A DNA stretch of 64,000 nucleotides, from the NCBI GenBank assembly GCA_034387635.1, contig JAOANU010000025.1:92001-156000 (forward strand). The letters are read 5' to 3'. Below the pieces are notes generated by a model that did no database searches, was not told the origin of the DNA, and saw only the letters and a program-made list of their open reading frames with translations. Source of the DNA: Rhodosporidiobolus odoratus (Eukaryota > Basidiomycota > Microbotryomycetes > Sporidiobolales > Sporidiobolaceae). This document shows, piece by piece, positions 1-11,281 of this stretch. Each line of letters begins with the position of its first letter. The first letter of the stretch is position 1. The position numbers and the translations under genes were made by a program.

Positions 1-781
1 GCCCCCGAGCCGACCCTCCAGGGTAAGTTGCCCGACCTTCCTCCGCTCCTCGCTCCTCTTTCCTCCTTTCGCCTTCTCGGGCCTACCTACCCCCTCGACT
101 GGTCCAACGGAGCGTTGCCATCTGGGAAGATGTAGAATCGTCGAACAGAAGTCAGAGCGAGAGCTGACCGTCTTGCACCACCCTCGCAGGTCCCGGTGGT
201 AAGACTGGTGAGGTTCCGACCGACTACGAGCAGGCGACCGGTCTCGAGCGTTTCGAACTCCTCCACAAGCTCAAGGGCGAGGAGGCCTTCTCCCTCGAGC
301 CTCTCGAGGTTCCCCGGCTCGGTACCGTCTCTGACCCTATCATGGTCTTCTCCCTTGTGCGTTTTTTACAGCTTTCTCCTTCGAGTTGTGCTGACTGAAA
401 TACTGACACCTCATTCTGCACGAACAGGACACCGAGCGAATCGTTGGCTGCACTGTAAGTCGGACTTCCTTTCTTGCCGTTTAGGACCGATCCTGACCTT
501 CGCTTTCCTCATCAGGGTTTCCCCGTCGACTCGCACGACACGTTCGCCCACTCCTCCTCCTCCTACCCAGTCACACTAGCCTGACGTTCTCTGTCCTACA
601 GCATCCTCTTCCCGGTCGGCAAGGACAAGCCCACTCGCTGCCCCGAGTGCGGATGCGCGTGCGTTCTCCTGTTTTTATTTTTTCCGTTCCCAAACCGCTG
701 TCCTTTTCCTGACACTTTATGTCCACGCGCAGCTACAAGGTCGACTTCCAAGGTGTTGAGCACGATGACCACCACCACTAA
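1..781 (+). CDS. COX4: Cytochrome c oxidase subunit 4 (Cox4/Vb), 3' part
   Basis: Nuclear-encoded zinc-binding subunit of respiratory complex IV in the mitochondrial inner membrane. The window opens inside the gene, so the presequence is missing. Exons 1-22, 190-356, 428-454, 516-541, 602-658 and 733-781 join in phase. The product reads GEVPTDYEQATGLERFELL, then PLEVPRLGTVSDP, then ERIVGCT, GFPVDSHDT, and PTRCPECGCAYKVDF, a close match to the Cox4 family. The CPEC cysteines are zinc ligands in the family. It ends in a His-rich tail (EHDDHHH) before TAA at 779-781. All five introns are short with GT...AG ends. Identity is firm; exact intron borders are read by eye. Confidence 0.93.
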
Positions 782-1285
782 ATGGTGGTAGAGGTTGAGG
801 TACGCCTTACTTCCCTTCCTCCTTACTTGCTTCTTCTAGTACACTTTGCTCGTTGCCTTCCGCCCCTTCTGTCATGCTGACGGCTTATACGACGTGCTGC
901 AGGGGTGATAGGATGCTAATGAGGTTTTAGAGGTTTTCTTTTTGTACTCGAGATGGTGGAGGAAAAGGCGCGATGCGTGCGCAATGGAGAAGCGAGCGGT
1001 ACCTATCTACCATGTGTGTGCGAGCGGTTGAGCTGATCAGCTGATCAAGCCGGATCCGCCTCATCAGCTGTGACTTTCCGCTCTCTGCGCTGCAGCCTGA
1101 CTTTTATTTCGCTGCAATCTAAGCTGAAGATGTAACTTCGTTGTCCAGAAACTGACACTGGCTAACCAACTAAGTGGAGTACTGATGAACGACTTGACTA
1201 ACCCGAGCACAGAGAAGACAAGACAGAACACCGAAAACGGAGGCGAGCGGAGGGTACGAAAACGGGCGCAAAATCCAACAATTCA
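782..1285. other. Convergent intergenic region
   Basis: Lies between the 3' ends of COX4 (+) and the Zn2Cys6 gene (-). It holds no convincing coding sequence. A small palindromic repeat of TGATCAGC type sits near 1030-1047. I see no other structure. Confidence 0.5.
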
Positions 1286-4200
1286 TCACAGACCAAGAAG
1301 CGATTCCAACCCCGCCAACTCCTCCCCACTCAACTCCGTAAACCTCACGTCGTTACCACACATCCCAGGTAACCCACCCGACGGGTGGCACAAAGGGTCC
1401 CACAAGACCGTCTCGGCGCCTTTGGCCAACCCCGTCGCATCAAACGCGATAGCCGCCGTCGCATCGTTCAAGTTGCCATTGTTCATAGCCGCGAGACCGG
1501 CCACATAATTCCGATCGACCGCCTCTTTGCCGGGCTTCTCGAGTGCGACGGACAGTCCCACCGACGCGATCGAGGTGGGAAAAGTCCGGGCAACGAGATT
1601 CTCCCGGCGGTCGCGTTGAGCTTGTTCCATTTGTAGATTGATGGAAGGACCAGTCATTGAGCCGTGGTGTGGGTGCTGAGGGGCGGGGTTGTTTGGGTTG
1701 AGGCAGGTAGGCGGGAGGGTTCGCATAGGTTCGCTAAGGAGGAATTCGAGTTGGGAGGCGCTCACAGCTGCTCAGGGCACAAGGCGAGCGTCAGTATGCA
1801 CAGCACTCAAGTAATCAGGTGACTGAACATGGGCGAAAAGGGAGAGGAAGGACGCACCCCCGAGCGGCGTCTTGTGAGCTCTCAACGCCATTAAAAGAGT
1901 CTCGACGTGACTTCGCAACTCATCCAGTCCGTTCGTATCGTTCTTGACGATCTTGATGGCCATCTCGCGCACAAATGTGCGACCGGCGACTGACCAGACC
2001 TGCGAGAGCGTGAGCCGGGTGAGTCTGACTTGTAGGGGGAAGAAGGAGAACGGTATGGACACCGTACCATGTTGATGTAAGGCGAGTACAAGGAGATCTC
2101 GTACGATGTACCTGATACGCAGAGACGAAGGGTCAGCCATGGTCAACGAATGCGAGGGACGGAAAGCTGCCTCACTGAGCAAGATGAAAACCGCCTGGAG
2201 GATCTCCCTCGCACTCTCCGAGCACTTCCGCATACTGAAGTCCCCTTCATCGAGCGAGGCTACCCACGGCTCGTGCAACAGGATCGTCGAGATGTGTGCG
2301 AGGCCATGGACGAGGCAGAGCCGCGTTTCGTCGAGCACAGGGAAAGTGCCAGAGCCGGGAACAAAACTATGAAGCTGATACTCGCGAGGGATTGAAGCGC
2401 GGAAGGACTGTATGGTTACGTCGAGGCGTTTGAAGGCGTCGCTACGAAAGAACTGGGTTAAGCCGACGAAAGTCTGGCTGAGGAAGGAAGAGAACGCACG
2501 TATCGCGGATGTCGCGAACTGGGTCGTTGAGCGGATTGGCGTCCCACGAGGTGGCTGTGGGTTTCTGATGCGGAGCACCTGAGGAATGGGAGGATGTTAG
2601 AGCGAGGGATAGCCTGCGGGGAAGGGAGGCAACGGACGTTGGGTGAAGGCGTTCACTCGCCCGAATAGAACCACTGACTTCAGCATGAGCTGGAGAGGGC
2701 CGACGAGGTGAGGTGGATGCGAGAGGAAGAACATTGGGTTTCGAGGCGAAAGCGGGCTTTCTTCGAGGTTTCCGATCTGCAAAGATCTCAAGATTAGCTA
2801 CCACGAGCGGAGAGACAATTCGATAGTGGTGGTTGCGGTGCCGAGATAGAAGCTACCTACTGGGTACGGAACAGTCCTGTGCGGTAAAGCGGTCGTGATG
2901 TCGGCTGATCGCAAAAAATGTCAGGGAAGTGATCTTTAGGACTCGACATTCGACTTAAGCAAGAGGAGCGCAACAACGACTCACCATCGTCCAGACTCGT
3001 CGCCCATCCCGTATTGCCAGAGCTGAATCGGTCGGCGAGGAAGGCGAAATGGAAGGCCATTGACCGTTCGTAGAGCACCGCCGGATCCGACGTTGGGGGC
3101 AGGAGGAAAGGCTTGAAGTGCGAAGGATTGGCGTCATTATCGCCGGCTGTCCGCAGGTGATTCAGCCCTAGCGGTGTCAGAATACGAGTTGCTTGACCGC
3201 AGTAAAGCCAGAGCTCGACCTGTGATGCAGGGGCAAGCGGGCAAGTCAGCTGTGCCAAGCTGTACCGGGATAGGAGGCGAGCCGGGAGACAACTGACGAA
3301 TCGTGCATTGGTGTATGCCCAGAAACATAGTAGGGTGACGGTTTGCGCGACCTGTAAGTGAACCGTTGGTATGTATCAGCGAAGAAAAGGATTGAGAAAG
3401 GGCAACATACTTGGAACAGCTTTTCGCCGCTAGTAATGCTCTTGTCAAGGGCAGCTTTACCACACGCTGCATGATACTCGGTTGGCTTAACACCGTTATA
3501 CTTGTCCTCGCCGAGAAAGAAGTCGTCGCTGACCATGAGCGCTGCCAGCCCGCAAATGAGGTGGAGGAGCCCGACGTGCGGAAAGTTTGGGCTGGTAGGC
3601 GGCAGGAGAAGGGCGGTGCGGAGCTTTGCCGGTGAGATCATATCGGAGCAGATGTGTGGGCGGGTCAGAAATATCTCGACAAGCTTGTTCGTTAGTTCGG
3701 GGGAAGGCAGATCTCGCGGCCAGCCGGGATAGAGAAGGTCGAGCATTGGATCGCCGCTCTGCGGGAGCGCTCCAGGCGATGACTCGTCCGACGTAGAAGG
3801 CGGGGTGAGCTGCTGAGGGTGCTGGGCGAGATGGCTTGTAGGGAACTCATAGGAAGAGCGGATACCACTACTACCGCTGGGATGTGGATCTGAAGCGGCC
3901 GGCGGGGGGTACCAGGCTGTGAATGCGGCGGGGGGAAGACAGTGCCCAGATGGGGGAGCGGGTTCAGAAGGGAAGGATGAATAGTCGATCACGGGCGGAC
4001 TCAGATCGGTAGGGAAACCGCTGGCAACGACACTCGAGGTAGAACCGGTAGCGAGGCCCGCTTGAGCCATCGCTGCTTTCAGTTCAGCTGCGTTGTATGT
4101 AGAATGAGCAAAGCTGGAACCCTCAGTGGACAAGACGGCAACGCACTTATCTCTGCTTCGAGAGCCGCAACCTTCGAGCCCGGCGAAGCACGTTTCCGCT

Positions 4201-4594
4201 TGGGTGCATTGGGGTCGTCATACTCGCAAGAGATGACTGCCAGGTCACTGCAAAGGATCGTGTCCGTTAGCCAAGCATAGAGCGCAAGCACGGATCTATG
4301 AGGGACGAGAAGCAGAAAAACGTACTCCCCGTGCGCCATCGCCGACTTCTTGCATGCGCCACATAGTGGGCGGATGCCATCACACTTAAGCTTCCGCCGA
4401 CGGCAAGTCTGGCAGGCCTGTATCGAGAAGAGGTTATCGTCGTAAGCTCCGGCAGACTCTGGAGCGGGAAGTCGAAGCAGGCTCACCTTTCCTCGTGGGA
4501 TGGACGGAGCATGGTCTGCGCCATGCGACGACAGTGCTAAACCTTGGGCAGTTGCTGTCGCGAACGACGATGCTGTTCTCCTGTCTGGCGGCAT
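1286..4594 (-). CDS. Zn2Cys6 fungal-type transcription factor
   Basis: Putative nuclear DNA-binding regulator. The start MPPDRRTASS is at 4594; exon 1 runs 4594-4487. Exon 2 (4417-4326) encodes the zinc cluster ACQTCRRRKLKCDGIRPLCG followed by ACKK, giving C-x2-C-x6-C-x6-C-x2-C. The sixth cysteine comes from the next exon (from 4247, ISCEYDDPNAPKRKR), followed by a short helix VAALEAEI of linker/coiled-coil type. The exon around 3410-4100 has the fungal-specific TF domain start (MLDLLYPGWPRDLPSPELTN, then LHLICGLAALM). Further exons carry the rest of that domain to the stop at 1286-1288. Target genes cannot be deduced. Exon borders in the 3' half (1772-3250) are uncertain. Confidence 0.85.
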
Positions 4595-5012
4595 GAGTTG
4601 AAGACGACGAGGCGATGAAAGGGAGCGAGGTGCTGAGAGCGGCGCGACCAATGACGAGGCGTCGTTTTGCAGTGTGCAGCTGGTTCCGGATGCAAGCCGC
4701 AACAGCAGAAAAGCCCCGAGAGTGTACGATGGTGGAGGGAACGAATTCTTTCACGAGCGGATCCAACAAGACTTTCCGTGTTTCGGCTTGTCGGTGGATC
4801 GTGGGTCGCCTTCGGGGGTACGTTCGGCGGTTCCGCAAGGTGCACAGCTTCTCGCCTAGCCAAGCCTAGTGCCAGCGTCGATCCCGCATGTTCATAACAC
4901 GAGTCGCTTTGCCAGTGTGGAGAGTCCAGGTGCTGGCGCTCTCGTAGCTAGGACAGATCGTACAGTACGCAGTAGGCCAACCCTTAGTGCAACGAGAAGA
5001 AAACCGCGAATT
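4595..5012. other. Intergenic region between Zn2Cys6 gene and NOC3
   Basis: Upstream sequence of the Zn2Cys6 gene and downstream sequence of NOC3 (both on minus). It probably carries the Zn2Cys6 promoter. I recognise no operator, RNA gene or coding region. Confidence 0.4.
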
Positions 5013-8000
5013 TTACTCCCTCTTCCAGTTGGCCAGCTTCTTCGCCTCTGCTCGCACCTTCTCATCCGGATGATGGCGATAGACTCCCAGCTCCCACCAG
5101 CACGTCGACTCAGGCTGCGCCCGCTCAGGCTCGTCCACGTCCCCGCGCCATCGTCCGTCGATCCGTCGGTCGCTGGTCTCGAGCATCGCCTCGAGTTTCG
5201 GTTCGCGGATGAGGAGTGACCGCAAGAATCCGAGGGTACGGAGCTGCGAAGTGGGCGACCACTGCAGCGAAGCGGAGAGAAGACGCTTGGAAAAGGCCAT
5301 GGTACGAATAGGTGAAGGGAGGGAGCGAGCAACGAGGAAGACGGCGGAAAGGGCGCGGAAAAGCAGGTCTGCCTCGGTCTGAGCGAGCTTGTGCGTATTT
5401 CGGTGTTCGGAGACGGATGAACGGGCGAGGTAGGGAGACTCTTCGAATGTCGGGGAGAGGGACAGTGGGAGGATGAGGGCATAGAGGGCGGAAACGAAGT
5501 CGCCCAGGTCGATGTTGAGGGATTCGCCTGCAGTAAAAGTCATAAGCTTGGTTCGTACAGGCGGAAAGGGGTGGTTCGCACCTTGGCCTTGTAACAGCCC
5601 GAAAGCCGTCACGACACAAAGAAGCTTTTCGCGAGTATCGTTACGTTGGACGTTTGTTGAGAGGGCGTCGATGGCGATACCCTCCTCATCGTCCTGCGCT
5701 GCGTCCTCGAGATCACCATCCGTGTCTTTGAGGATGTGGCCCTTCAGGACCTCGAGCAGGTCGCGGAAGAAGTCGATGTTGACGAGGTGAGCGAAGCGAG
5801 CAAGGCCTTCCAGTGCGGCAGGGAGAAGAGGGCTGCGGTAGTCGAGCTTGACGATGCGGAAGTAGAGAGCGAAGAGGAGCTTGAGTGTCTCGGTCTGATT
5901 GCGCTCCCGCTCTTGTTGATTAAGCTCGCCCTCGGCTTCGCGAATCTCCTTGTCGACCGCCTCTTGCTCCTTCTTGGCTTGACGAGCCTTTTTCGAACCC
6001 TTCTTCGCCATAGCCTCCTTTGCCTTGCCACCCTTCCTGCCGCGGTGGTTCTTCTCCTTGTTCCATCGGACAATGCCGTTCTTGCCCTCCCTCTCACGGA
6101 AGACGGCGTCGGCGGAAGCACGAATTCGCCCACCGCCAAGCTCGTCCTTGAGCCGGAGGTTGAGCAGGCAGGAGATAACCTCAGGACGGACGGCAAAGGC
6201 TCGAGCGCGAACGAGGCGAGTAATGAGGCGGACGAGGTGGAGCGAGTTCGTGGCTTCCGTGGTCGTGTCGTGCTGGAAAAGGTGCACGACGGCATCGAGG
6301 CTCTGCTGATGACCTTCGTCCCAACCCTTGCGTCCGAGTCGCTTTACGACGGTGTCCATGATGTTAACCGAGAAGTTGAAGTCGGCCTTCTCGCGGACGA
6401 GGGTGCAGAGACAGTGGAGTGCGGCGGAAGCGATAGGAGAGTTCTCTGCAAAAGAGCTTGACTTAGTATCGATGCGTAGCACGAGGAGAAATAGAGACGC
6501 ACCCGTGACCTCCGCTTCGCAGAGCTCGAGGAAGCGCTTGTAAGTCGCGACGAGCCCATTCTCCCACTCTCGCTGTCGAGCGACGAGTTGGCTGACTTGA
6601 ACCTCCTTCTCCGCATCAGTAAGCGCACGAATGCGGTAGCCGCTACGCAGCAGATTATTGGTTATTAGCATAGTCTGGGACGAAGCGAGGGGAAACCGCT
6701 TACGGGACGATGTCGATAAAGACTGCCAGTAACGAGACCATGGCCATAACCCGAATCTCCCGGTCGACAGTGACAGGCTTTTCACCGGCGCTCCGCGCTG
6801 CTGAAGACGAATTGAAGGTGGGAGCGCATAACGAGAGCAGTCGCTTGAGGAGATTGAGCTGTGGACGAGGAACCAGGTCAACTCAGCTTTCTCTTCGACG
6901 AAGGGAAACGAACGTACCCCTCCCTCGCCTTCACCAGTGCCCGCAGCCTCACGACCTAGGTCCGCGATCTCCTCTCGAGCGCGCTGCACACGCTCCCGCT
7001 TATCCCGAGTCTCCAGCAACTGGCGCACGGCCGGTCGGCCAAATCGCTGTCCAAGCGGGTCGCTCTTGTACTCCTGCACCTGCTTTGGTCGAACTTCTTC
7101 CTCTTCCTCCTCATCCGATTCCTGCAACGCCGCTGCCCGTTCGAGGGTTTCCGCAGAACGAACGACTTTGCCGTTTTCGATGGTAGGAAGGCGGGTCGGG
7201 AGAGGTTCAGGCTCCTTGACCTTCTTCGAGGGCAGCTTGGCTTCGTACGCGGCTTCGAGATCGTCGGCGGGGGCCATCCTCTTAGGCTTTTTGGCGGAGA
7301 CGCCGGCGAGGAGAGCGGAGTCGTCCAGTTCTGTATCGAAATCCGAGCTGCCATCCTCCTCATCTTCGTCCTCGTCATCCACGCTGACATTCAATTCTTC
7401 CTCAGAGTCGAAGGCCGGCTCGTCCTCCCCTCTCTCTGCCCCCGGCCCGCCTTCCGCCTCCTCATCATCCTCATCTGACCACAACCCCTCTTCGTCGTCG
7501 TCTTCACTGCCCAGACCGCTCATGTCGCTCAAATCTGTGTCGATAGGTGGTGCATCGCTCCACTCGCTCATCGAACTGAGCTCGTCCAAATCGTCTTCGC
7601 TTCCACTCCCGAACGCGAAATCGTCCTCCTCGAGGTCGTCCACGAGCTCTCCGTCAGGGTGCTGCTTCCCGCCTCGACCCTTGGCCTGAGCTTCCTCTTC
7701 CTCCTCCAGGTCCGATTCGTAGTCTGAGCCCATCTGCTTCCGCCGCTTCTTGCGTTCGATATCGCGCTTCTTCGCCGCTTTCAGTTCGGATTTCGTGGGT
7801 GCCGCTGGCGCGACAGGGATGCCTGAGAAGGCACTCTTGCGAGAGACTGCGGCCGGTTTGTCCCTCTTGTAGGCTTCGGCCAGGGTTGGTCGAGAGCTGG
7901 CCAGAAAGAGCGAAGTCAGGTGAGAAGAAAACGACGGTGATGGTAAAAGGTGTGACGTACGCGGCCATACCTTTCCGGTCTAACTTCGTCAAGAAGTCTG

Positions 8001-8289
8001 CTCGCTCCAACAGGCCATCCGCTCCCTCGCCTTCGAGCAAGTCCTCGTCGACCTCCATCCCCTCATCCGCCTCGCTTCCGTCGTCTTGCTCCTCTTCCTC
8101 TGCGTCTGGCATCTCGATAAAGGCAGGACCCTTGCCCTTACGATCCTTCTTGGCCTTGGCCGCGGCTTCATCCTTGAGGGTACGCTCGCTCTTGCCCTTG
8201 GCGGAGTTGGACGACTTGGAGGGAGCGCTCTTGTGGCGCTTCGAGTGGGCGCTGCTCTTGCCGGCGGCGGGACGCTTCTTGCCGGGCAT
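5013..8289 (-). CDS. NOC3: Nucleolar complex protein 3 (Noc3)
   Basis: Noc3 partners Noc2 in maturation and nuclear export of pre-60S ribosomal particles; in yeast it also binds replication origins. The start MPGKKRPAAGK at 8289 opens a Lys-rich N-terminus. Exon 2 reads SRPTLAEAYKRDKP, then ELKAAKKRDIERKKRR, then a long acidic stretch (DEEDDEEAEGG type). The Noc3 core follows across introns: MAMVSLLAVFIDIVP, GYRIRALTDAEKEVQVSQL, ENSPIASAALHCLCTLVREK and ADFNFSVNIMDTVVKRLGRK. The CBF/Mak21-like C-terminal part has a basic linker (GRKGGKAKEAMAKKGSKKAR), ALYFRIVKLDYRSPLLPAALEGLARFAHLVN and LNIDLGDFVSALYALILPLS. Introns interrupt at about 7960-7900, 6917-6860, 6700-6640, 6510-6450 and 5590-5540. 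Identification rests on remembered family motifs and order. Confidence 0.88.
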
Positions 8290-10241
8290 GATAGGAACAG
8301 TCTAGCAGCGAGCGGTAGTTCTGTAAGTATCGCTCTCAGTCCACCCCACCTCCCCGTCCTCCGCCTCTCGTCCAAGCTCGTCTCACTGGTTGCGATCACA
8401 ACTCTATTGGACTTCCGCGACATGCGCGCCAGCTATTATACCACAGACTTATGCAGTACTCGGTCTCAACGCTCTGTTGGCGTGCTGCTCTCGCCTGTTC
8501 GGCATCACCAGCTTGAGGCTCGATCTTTTCCTATCTACGAGTAACCTTCTCACCTTCGTCTGACTCCCGTCGCATGCAGCGCCCGTCACGTACGCATCAG
8601 TCACCGATCGCTGTGTAGTGACAGGCTCTCGCCTTCCTGACCGTCCGCTACCATGCTTACTCAGCGGCTTTTTTCGCTTCCCCTCTGGAATCATCCGCGG
8701 ACTGCTCTGCTTTTCCCCATCCTCCTTCTCTCTCGGGACGCTGACCAGCTTCGTACTTGCCCACGACTGAGCCTCTGGTCTTTCGGCGACCCAGTAAGCG
8801 ACATGACGGGATCACCGTCGAGAATAGACGATGTGGCCGACGTCGAAGCTGGTTCGTCCTCATGTCCCATCCCTCGGCATCGCACTGACTTAGGGTGCTT
8901 CGTGACCCAGATGCTATCGATGCCGACCTGCACGTGTTTTCGCGACGGCACTTTGCCGCGAGGAGTTTGTTATGGAAGTGGAGTTCACGCCTCAAGGTTA
9001 CAAGCAATGTGCGTGTGGCCGTCTGTCATCCAGACATGGGCGCTCTCGTTCGGCGTGCACGGCTCACGTTAGGCTAATGGTGCAGTGGCTGTAGCTCTGG
9101 GGGCTCCGGACTTCCTGAGCAACGCCAGAACCCGCCAGATCGTCGTCTTTCCTTACATGCTTCGCATCCTGCGAGGTTTGCTCGCCCCAGTACAAGCTCT
9201 GTACAAGAGCAACAAGTTTAGTCCGTTTCCCAGGATGCTGGTGCAGTGGGAGCCACGTGCAGAGTGGAACAGATTTTACCAGGATCGGGCGTTCCGTACG
9301 TGATCGCGTTTCTCCAGCTCTTCCGCCGTCTATACGTGACCGGACTTGGTCCTTATCAGCTTCGGGATGTCTGGCTCCTGCTCATAAATACGTCGATATC
9401 GCAGGCCCAGCAGATGACGATTGGACGCAACAAGGCCATCTCGCTGTTCAAGCTGTCGGGTTTCCGGCCGGCGGCTCCACCGGCATTTATGAACCTTCTG
9501 CACTTCAGCTCGCACTCCTCAACTACGATGTGCGCAGCATTCCTCCCTGCAAAGAGTATGTTCTGCCACCAATAAACTGCAGTACTGCTGACCTCTTGCC
9601 GTTCCTTCTCAGCGGAATCTGGAGGTGCAGAATCCAGGACTATTCAGCGTCATGTTCTTCAAGACTTTCCGTGCCCGGACAGCAGGACCCAGCGTCTAAC
9701 ATCCCGTCTACTATCAAGATAGCTGGCAGCACAAGGTCGACTCGCCCCAGGGCAAGCTATCTTGGTCCTGACATTGGGGTACGAGCCCGCATAACATTGC
9801 ACCAGTCCCTCCGACGGTCAGTCGCGAGGAGTTTCTCAGAAACCATTTGGGTCGCTTTAAGCCCTCGCTAGAGGAAGTTCAAGTGGTTTCCCAGACGTCG
9901 GGCTGTTGGCCCGTAGCGAGGACGCAGGTGCTCGCCGATGCTCCGGTCTTAGTCATTTCGTAGGTCCCGTACAGGGATGCCTAATGCATGAGCAAGCTGT
10001 GAAGCCGTAGACTTGACCTTCTCAGCTCACAGAACCTTGCCTCCTGCTTGCGGGTAGGCTGATCAACCCCATTCCGGTTACCCATGGCAATGGCACGACC
10101 AATCGCCAGTGAACGGGCTATTGCAGGCTGCAAGGCGCCAGAGCTACGTGAGCGGGTTCCCCCTCGCCCGTTCTGCTCACACGAAGTCCGAGAAAGGTGG
10201 ACTAGTTACAACAACACGTTCCCTCAAAGACCTCGATCCGA
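8290..10241 (+). pseudogene. Unidentified degenerate coding-like region
   Basis: This 2 kb gap between NOC3 and VPS37 has no intact gene. Several plus-strand pieces look once coding: MTGSPSRIDDVADVEA (from about 8804), DPDAIDADLHVFSRRHF (about 8900), EEFVMEVEFTPQGYKQ (about 8960, in a different frame from the previous piece without an intron between), LGAPDFLSNARTRQIVVF (about 9100), GHLAVQAVGFPAGGSTGIYE (about 9440) and NLEVQNPGLFSVMFFKTF (about 9620). They do not join cleanly, and I do not recognise the family. It may be a decayed gene, or an intact gene whose introns I misread. The first ~270 bases must include the NOC3 promoter. Confidence 0.3.
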
Positions 10242-11140
10242 CTACATCCACACCACCTTCCCCTCCTCCCACTTCCGCAACCCAACCTCGCGTTTGTGAT
10301 ACACCTTCCTGACTTCGCGGTATTGCTTGATGAAGGATTCGTCATCGCCTTGTCCGGAAAGGAAAGCTGCAAGGACCGCGTCAGAGAGACGTTCTTGTTG
10401 GGTTGTAGCGGCGCGGACACGGGAGAGTTGGGCGTGTTGCGAGAAGCGCTGTGTTCGGGAGATGCAAAGTTTGACGGATGGAGAAAGGGGAGGATCGAGG
10501 CCGGATGAGCGCGAGAGGTGGAAGCACGTCAGCACAGTCGACTCGCCCACAGAGTAGACTTGGACGTGAGGACGTACCTTGTAAGTATCTCGCTGCGCTT
10601 CGTCCAGGTAACCCCATCGCATCTTGAACTCGTTTGCTTCGTTGAACAACCTTGCCGTATCTTCCCTCAGCCTTTCCAGATCAGGCTTCATAGACTCACT
10701 CCGTTCTGTGCGCCGCCATGCTCGTCAGCGCAGCACTAGCACTGGAAGAACAGGACGACAACGTACCTGCCATTTCGATGTTTTCCCTCATCTTTGCTTC
10801 AACCTCTTGATGCAGTGCGAGGGCTTGGGGCATGGTGTTGAAGTAGGCGTCAAAGTAAGCTGGGTCTTCGAGGAGGAGCTGCATGTCGTCTCGTCTGTCG
10901 GGAGTAGGTTCCCCCACCTTGTCAGCTTGTATTCCTCGGAAGCGGCGGAAGGTATAACGAGAGGACGTACGACAGCTGAGCGACCTCTGGGAAGTCTCTT
11001 GCAAGGGCGTCGTTGATGGCAGGGTCTGGTCGTGATGAAGTCGAGAAGGGGGAAGGTGAGGACGAGGAAGAATGGGGAGGAGGGGGAGTAGCAAGGGTGG
11101 AGAAGCGTTGATTAGACGGAGGAGGGGGAAGTGAAGCCAT
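10242..11140 (-). CDS. VPS37: ESCRT-I subunit Vps37 (Mod(r) domain)
   Basis: Vps37 is a structural subunit of ESCRT-I, which sorts ubiquitinated membrane proteins into multivesicular bodies. The start at 11140 begins MASLPPPPSNQRF with a Ser/Pro-rich N-terminus. The later exons give the Mod(r) helical domain: DMQLLLEDPAYFDAYFNTMP, LHQEVEAKMRENIEMAG, DLERLREDTARLFNEANEFK, RWGYLDEAQRDTYK, then LSDAVLAAFLSG and ESFIKQYREVRKVYHKRE. The last motif (FhhxY/FxxxRKxYHxR) is characteristic of the family. Stop at 10242-10244. Four exons with GTACGT-type donors at about 10970, 10765 and 10575. The 5' end faces the Tcp11-like gene only 141 bases away. Confidence 0.85.
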
Positions 11141-11281
11141 GTGAGTCTGTCTGTATCGACCTCGAAGTGTCCTGTGGTGATCGAGGGGTGTTTACTGAGG
11201 CAACAGATTCAACCCAACCATCTTCCGCTTGTCCTGCCCGACTCGCTGTGCAAGACTGCTGGTACAGACCCTCGAGGCACA
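11141..11281. promoter_or_regulatory. Divergent promoter VPS37 / Tcp11-like
   Basis: Only 141 bases separate the VPS37 start codon (minus) from the chosen start of the Tcp11-like gene (plus), so both promoters must share or overlap this DNA. The plus-strand reading frame is open across the gap with an ATG at 11141, so the true start of the plus gene could lie upstream. No specific factor site is recognised. Confidence 0.45.

Noticed and set aside
6937..7689. 250-residue Ser-rich plus-strand frame
   Set aside because: It is the mirror of the acidic Glu/Asp-rich region of NOC3 (GAG/GAC codons read as CTC/GTC and TCC/TCG on the other strand).
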